Source: Hydrogenophaga borbori (GTDB taxonomy: Bacteria > Pseudomonadota > Gammaproteobacteria > Burkholderiales > Burkholderiaceae_C). From it: a stretch of 64,000 bases of DNA. Shown in pieces: positions 61,067 through 64,000 of this stretch (positions are counted from its first letter, which is position 1; the number at the start of each line of letters is the position of its first letter). Location: positions 124,001 through 188,000 of the forward strand of contig NZ_QVLS01000010.1 in assembly GCF_003417535.1 (NCBI RefSeq), read 5' to 3'. The notes below the pieces were generated by a model. It had not been told where the DNA came from. It was given only the letters and a program-made list of their open reading frames with translations, and ran no database searches. The translations under genes were made by a program, and so were the position numbers.

Positions 61067-61480
61067 TCAGGTGGTCGCGTCCAGCGCCCGCTCGCGGTAG
61101 CGGTTGAAGCGCCAGGCGTCGCCCTCGATGGTGATGCGCCGCCAGGTGGCGCGCTTCTGGCCGGGACTCATCTCCGTCCAGCGCTGCACTTCCTCGAACA
61201 GGCGGCCGCAGCCCTTGCAGACCTCGTCGCCCTGGCTGGTGGAGCAGATGGCGATGCAGGGTGTGTCCGGCGTGGTGGCGTACCAGGCCAGCCAGGCCTC
61301 GCGCGCCGGGGGCGGCAGGGTGTGCTCGTCGGCCTCGGTTTCGCGGAAGAAGACCATCAGGGCGTAGACCTCGGCCAGCGCGCGCGTGGGCGCGGGCAGC
61401 GAGACGTTGTCGGGCGAGGGTGAGCGTTCGCGCCACCAGTTGATGGCCGCCTCGATGTCGGTGATGTGGATGCCGGCCAT
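61067..61480 (-). CDS. DUF3717 and DUF1289 fusion protein
   Basis: Protein of 137 residues made of two small domains. N-terminal part AGIHITDIEAAINWWRERSP to RALAEVYALMVFF corresponds to DUF3717. C-terminal part DTPCIAICSTSQGDEVCKGC then GRLFEEVQRWTEMSPGQKR has the four cysteines of DUF1289, a likely small metal or Fe-S site. Function unknown. The start ATG 61480 is favoured because a TATGAT box covers the alternative ATG at 61495. Convergent with purB. Confidence 0.82.
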   Translation of the reverse strand: MAGIHITDIEAAINWWRERSPSPDNVSLPAPTRALAEVYALMVFFRETEADEHTLPPPAREAWLAWYATTPDTPCIAICSTSQGDEVCKGCGRLFEEVQRWTEMSPGQKRATWRRITIEGDAWRFNRYRERALDATT

Positions 61481-61546
61481 GGGGAGCGCGATCATACGGC
61501 GCCCCCGCCGCGCGCCGGGCGGCGCCCCCACGCGCCGCCGGGGCGA

Positions 61547-62227
61547 TCAGGCCGCCTTGTTGTTGCGGTACTGCAGGTACTTGCCCGTGGCCACCACCAG
61601 CAGCGCGCCCAGGGCGGCCGCGGCGTAGAAGCCCAGGGAGTTGTGCGGCACCCAGGGCTCGATCACCTTGTCGGAGACCAGGGTCTCGGCGCCCACCCAG
61701 CCGATCAGCGCCGCGCCCAGGGTCACGATGACGGGGAAGCGCCCCATGATCTTGAGCATCAGCGTGCTGCCGAAGATCACGATGGGAATGGCGATGGCCA
61801 GGCCGGCGATCAGCAGCGGCACGTTGCCATTGGCCGCGGCGGCGACGCCGATCACGTTGTCCAGGCTCATCACCAGGTCGGCCACCAGGATGGTGCGGAT
61901 GGCGGCGAGCAGGCCGCCATCGGACTTGCCCTCGGATTGTTCGTCGTCGCCGCCGTTGAGCAGCTGCACGCCGATCCACAGCAGCAGCAGGCCACCCACC
62001 ACCTGCAGCCAGGGCAGTTGCATGAGCTTGACCGCCACGACGGTCAGCACCACACGCAGCACCACGGCGGCGGCAGTGCCCCAGAAAATGGCCTGCTTCT
62101 GCTGGCGCGGCCCGAGCCCGCGCGCCGCCAGCGCGATCACCACCGCGTTGTCGCCCGAGAGAATGATGTTGATCCAGATGATCTGGCCCAGGCCCAGCCA
62201 GAACTGGGGGCTCGACAGCAATTCCAT
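61547..62227 (-). CDS. TerC family membrane protein (first copy)
   Basis: Protein of 226 residues with about seven membrane helices. It shows the TerC/Alx/YkoY hallmarks: acidic metal motifs in helix 1 (IILSGDNAVVIALAARGLGP) and in the second half (VADLVMSLDNVIGVAAAANG). Family members export Mn2+ or supply metals to secreted enzymes. It is divergent from a paralogue at 62570 that lies behind a putative manganese riboswitch; this copy has no such leader. A TACACT box at 62288-62293 may be its promoter. Confidence 0.9.
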   Translation of the reverse strand: MELLSSPQFWLGLGQIIWINIILSGDNAVVIALAARGLGPRQQKQAIFWGTAAAVVLRVVLTVVAVKLMQLPWLQVVGGLLLLWIGVQLLNGGDDEQSEGKSDGGLLAAIRTILVADLVMSLDNVIGVAAAANGNVPLLIAGLAIAIPIVIFGSTLMLKIMGRFPVIVTLGAALIGWVGAETLVSDKVIEPWVPHNSLGFYAAAALGALLVVATGKYLQYRNNKAA

Positions 62228-62287
62228 GGTGTGGCTTTCGACGGCCGGCAGCGGCCAAAAAGACGGCGCCCGGGGCGCCACCCCGAC

Positions 62288-62293
62288 AGTGTA
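62288..62293 (-). promoter_or_regulatory. Possible -10 box for the first TerC gene
   Basis: TACACT on the minus strand, about 60 nt before ATG 62227. No -35 seen; weak. Confidence 0.2.
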
Positions 62294-62379
62294 GGCATGC
62301 TCACCGCCGCCGCCCGTGAGGGTTACCGCGTACGCACCTGCACCGAGGGGACGGCTGGCGGACCTGCGGTGCCGCCGCA

Positions 62380-62385
62380 TACAAT
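62380..62385 (+). promoter_or_regulatory. Candidate -10 box for the riboswitch-controlled TerC gene
   Basis: TACAAT, placing the transcription start near 62392, just before the first conserved riboswitch element at 62399. No clear -35. Confidence 0.45.
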
Positions 62386-62398
62386 CCGGGGTTTCGCG

Positions 62399-62537
62399 GA
62401 AGGGGAGTAGCTCCCGGGCGCGGCGGCGGCTCCTTCTGGCGCCTTGCCGCGCCGGTCAACGCGTCGTCAGTACGGTGTCCGCTGCGCGGCACCCGGCGCG
62501 TTGGGCCCACGGACACGTGGCGCCGGGCAAGACCTTC
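62399..62537 (+). ncRNA. yybP-ykoY-type (Mn2+) riboswitch
   Basis: Conserved elements in order: GAAGGGGAGTAGC at the 5' side, the internal GTCGTCAGTACG (62462-62473), and GGGCAAGACCTT near the 3' side (62525-62536). The first GAAGG (62399-62403) can pair with CCTTC (62533-62537) to close the P1 helix. These are the recognised landmarks of the proteobacterial yybP-ykoY motif, which binds Mn2+ and often precedes TerC/Alx-like genes, as here. The stretch between 62538 and the ATG would hold the expression platform. No folding was computed. Confidence 0.8.
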
Positions 62538-62569
62538 AGACATCGTCCCCTCTGGAGCCCCTTTTCACC

Positions 62570-63280
62570 ATGGAATTCATGTCCGCTGCCTGGTGGTCCG
62601 CCCTGCTGGCCATCATCCTCATCGACCTCGTGCTCGCCGGCGACAACGCGATCGTCATCGCCCTGGCCGCGCGCAACCTGCCCAAGCAGCACCAGAGAAA
62701 GGCCATCGTCTGGGGCACGGTCGGAGCCATCGTCGTGCGCTCGGCCATGACGCTGGTGGTGGTGTGGCTGCTGCGCATTCCGGGCCTGATGGCCATCGGC
62801 GGCATCGCGCTGATGTGGATCGCCTACAAGCTGATCGCCGAGGACGAGGGCGATGGCGACGAGCACGGCCCGGCCGCCACCACCTTCTGGGGCGCCATGA
62901 AGACCATCATCATCGCGGACGCGGTGATGGGCATCGACAACGTGCTGGGCGTGGCCGGCGCGGCCCAGGGCGCCTTCGACCTGGTGGTCATCGGCCTGCT
63001 CATCAGCATCCCCATCGTGGTGTTCGGCAGCACGCTGATCCTCAAGCTGGTCGAGAAGTACCCGGCCATCATGTACATCGGCGCGGGCGTGCTGGCCTTC
63101 ACCGCGGGCAAGATGGTGGTGAACGAGAAGATGCTGGCGCCCTGGTTCAAGGGCGGCGAGCCCATGCACCAGGCGGCCTACTGGGGCTTCGTGGCGCTCA
63201 CCATCGCGGTGGTGCTCACGCTGGGCTACCTGCACAACCGCCGCGTCGCGCAGCGCGCCGCGGCCGCCGACAAGGCCTGA
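62570..63280 (+). CDS. TerC family membrane protein (second copy, riboswitch-linked)
   Basis: Protein of 236 residues and about seven membrane helices. Motifs DLVLAGDNAIVIALAARNLP and IIIADAVMGIDNVLGVAGAA carry the acidic residues proposed to bind Mn2+. It resembles Alx/YkoY/YceF exporters. The upstream yybP-ykoY-type leader suggests induction by manganese, so manganese efflux or protection is the best guess. An ATG nine bases downstream (62579) is an alternative start. GG-rich ribosome site (TGGAG) lies 12 nt upstream. Confidence 0.92.
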   Translation: MEFMSAAWWSALLAIILIDLVLAGDNAIVIALAARNLPKQHQRKAIVWGTVGAIVVRSAMTLVVVWLLRIPGLMAIGGIALMWIAYKLIAEDEGDGDEHGPAATTFWGAMKTIIIADAVMGIDNVLGVAGAAQGAFDLVVIGLLISIPIVVFGSTLILKLVEKYPAIMYIGAGVLAFTAGKMVVNEKMLAPWFKGGEPMHQAAYWGFVALTIAVVLTLGYLHNRRVAQRAAAADKA

Positions 63281-63287
63281 GGCGAAC

Positions 63288-63638
63288 ATGAGGCTGATCC
63301 TGCGCTGGATGCTGGCGGCCTGCGCGCTGCTGCTGGTGGCCTGGCTGTACGACGGCGTGGAGGTGCGCAGCTTCCCGTCGGCGCTCATCGCTGCCGCGGT
63401 GATCGGTCTGTTCTACCTGCTGCTGCGCCCGGTGCTGGTCATCCTGACGCTGCCGGTGACGCTGGTGACCTTCGGGTTGTTCCTGTTCGTCATCAACGCC
63501 CTGCTGTTCTGGGCGGCGGCCAGCGTGCTCGACGGCTTCTATGTGGCCGGCTTCTGGGCGGCCCTGCTGGGCTCGCTCATCTACTCGGTGATCATGCTGG
63601 TCGTGGACGCCGCCCTGCGCAGCCTGCGCCTGGGTTGA
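63288..63638 (+). CDS. Phage-holin-like family (DUF360-type) small membrane protein
   Basis: Protein of 116 residues with four membrane helices (LILRWMLAACALLLVAWLYD, LIAAAVIGLFYLLLRPVLVI, LVTFGLFLFVINALLFWAAA, FWAALLGSLIYSVIMLVVDA). The NALLFWAA and 'RPVLxxLTLPxTLxTFGLF' patterns are those of the widespread family labelled 'phage holin family / 4-TMS', which is chromosomal and not linked to phage here. Seven bp after the TerC gene, so likely co-transcribed. Function unknown. Confidence 0.85.
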   Translation: MRLILRWMLAACALLLVAWLYDGVEVRSFPSALIAAAVIGLFYLLLRPVLVILTLPVTLVTFGLFLFVINALLFWAAASVLDGFYVAGFWAALLGSLIYSVIMLVVDAALRSLRLG

Positions 63639-63666
63639 GCCGCGCCGCCGCCTGAGCGCAGCGCGC

Positions 63667-64000
63667 TCAGCGCTTGTCTTCCTCGCGCATCGCTTCGCGC
63701 AGACGCTCTTCCACGTCGCGGCGGCGGCTGTCCACGATGGCCAGCTCGATGGGATCCGCGTTGCGCAGTGCGGGCGGCAGGGCCTGAGCGGCCCTCAGGC
63801 GCTCCAGCGCGCCGTCCCAGTCGAACTGCGCGGCCCGCGCCTCGGCCTCGGCGCGCACCGCCCGCAGGGTGTGGCCCAGGGCCTGCTGCGCGCGCGCAAG
63901 GATCTGCCAGGCCTGCGCATCGCGCGGGTGGTCCACCACCCAAGCCTGCAGGCGCGACGCGGCGCGCCCGGCCTCACCGCTGGCGATGGCCGCCTGCGCG
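63667..64000 (-). CDS. C-terminal part of a BepA/YfgC-like M48 metalloprotease (TPR region), partial
   Basis: The gene runs off the right edge; the last 111 codons are present. The visible part has tetratricopeptide-like helices (SRLQAWVVDHPRDAQAWQIL, ARAQQALGHTLRAVRAEAEA, AALERLRAAQAL-like) and a charged end (RRRDVEERLREAMREEDKR). This matches the C-terminus of BepA-type periplasmic proteases that handle outer-membrane beta-barrels. The zinc-binding HExxH part would lie outside the window, so the call is moderate. Confidence 0.65.
   Translation of the reverse strand, partial: AQAAIASGEAGRAASRLQAWVVDHPRDAQAWQILARAQQALGHTLRAVRAEAEARAAQFDWDGALERLRAAQALPPALRNADPIELAIVDSRRRDVEERLREAMREEDKR

Larger units (their letters stand above)
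62228..62569. other. Divergent intergenic region between two TerC genes
   Basis: 342 bp holding, from left to right: the 5' leader and possible TACACT box (62288-62293, minus strand) of the first TerC gene, a plus-strand TACAAT box, and a yybP-ykoY-type leader for the second. No gene was seen here. Confidence 0.6.

Noticed and set aside
63288-63638. Prophage remnant suggested by the 'holin' name
   Set aside because: The family is a widespread chromosomal membrane protein; no other phage gene is near.

Overview
This 64 kb window is strongly GC-rich chromosomal DNA from what is most likely a betaproteobacterium of the order Burkholderiales, family Comamonadaceae (Hydrogenophaga/Acidovorax-like). 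The call rests on gene content and order: a dprA tail, a DUF1631 gene, yajC-secD-secF, a fused indolepyruvate ferredoxin oxidoreductase next to an Lrp/AsnC regulator, yhdP-nitrilase-sensor-regulator divergent to glnE, a DUF3717-DUF1289 protein, and paired TerC genes with a yybP-ykoY type leader. The genus is inference. No tRNA, rRNA, CRISPR array, intact insertion sequence or prophage was seen.

Layout. (1) 1-10282: housekeeping block. It holds the dprA 3' end, then on the minus strand the IorAB fusion, yajC, secD, secF and the DUF1631 gene, and a divergent Lrp/AsnC regulator with a clean palindrome in front of it. (2) 10480-22236: an accessory surface-appendage locus made of two related modules. 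Each has a predicted outer-membrane beta-barrel ending in an SdrD_B-like domain (usher-like), a PapD-like periplasmic chaperone, two or three Sec-exported pilin-like subunits, a small 'PHRLD' protein and a small 'LENSHP' protein. Gene order differs between the modules. The first subunit gene of each is followed by two stem-loops. This is the best candidate for an under-described system here. (3) 22353-22793: an IS630-type helix-turn-helix remnant at the junction. (4) 23139-43809: one long plus-strand exopolysaccharide operon, mostly with 4-bp stop/start overlaps. It encodes an initiating phosphoglycosyltransferase, GDP-L-fucose synthesis (fcl, gmd), a Wzx-type flippase, a Wzy-type polymerase, three glycosyltransferases, pyruvyl and acyl decoration enzymes, three unusual redox enzymes (GMC oxidoreductase, aldo/keto reductase, nitroreductase), a secreted GH16-like protein, Wza and Wzc homologues and a terminal J-domain protein. 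(5) 43806-64000: conserved chromosome: mltA, a FixJ-type regulator with its PAS sensor kinase, nitrilase, yhdP, glnE, a rhombosortase-like protease, a ferritin-like protein, an FAD amine-oxidase-like protein, a GST, purB, the DUF3717-DUF1289 protein, two TerC proteins flanking a putative manganese riboswitch, a holin-like membrane protein and the C-terminal end of a BepA-like protease.

How it fits together. Regions 2 and 4 would both build the cell surface: protein fibres through a chaperone/usher-like route, and a fucose-containing, probably pyruvylated and acylated exopolysaccharide through a Wzx/Wzy route. They are adjacent and both look accessory relative to the flanking core genes. All functional statements come from reading motifs in the sequence; no database search was run.
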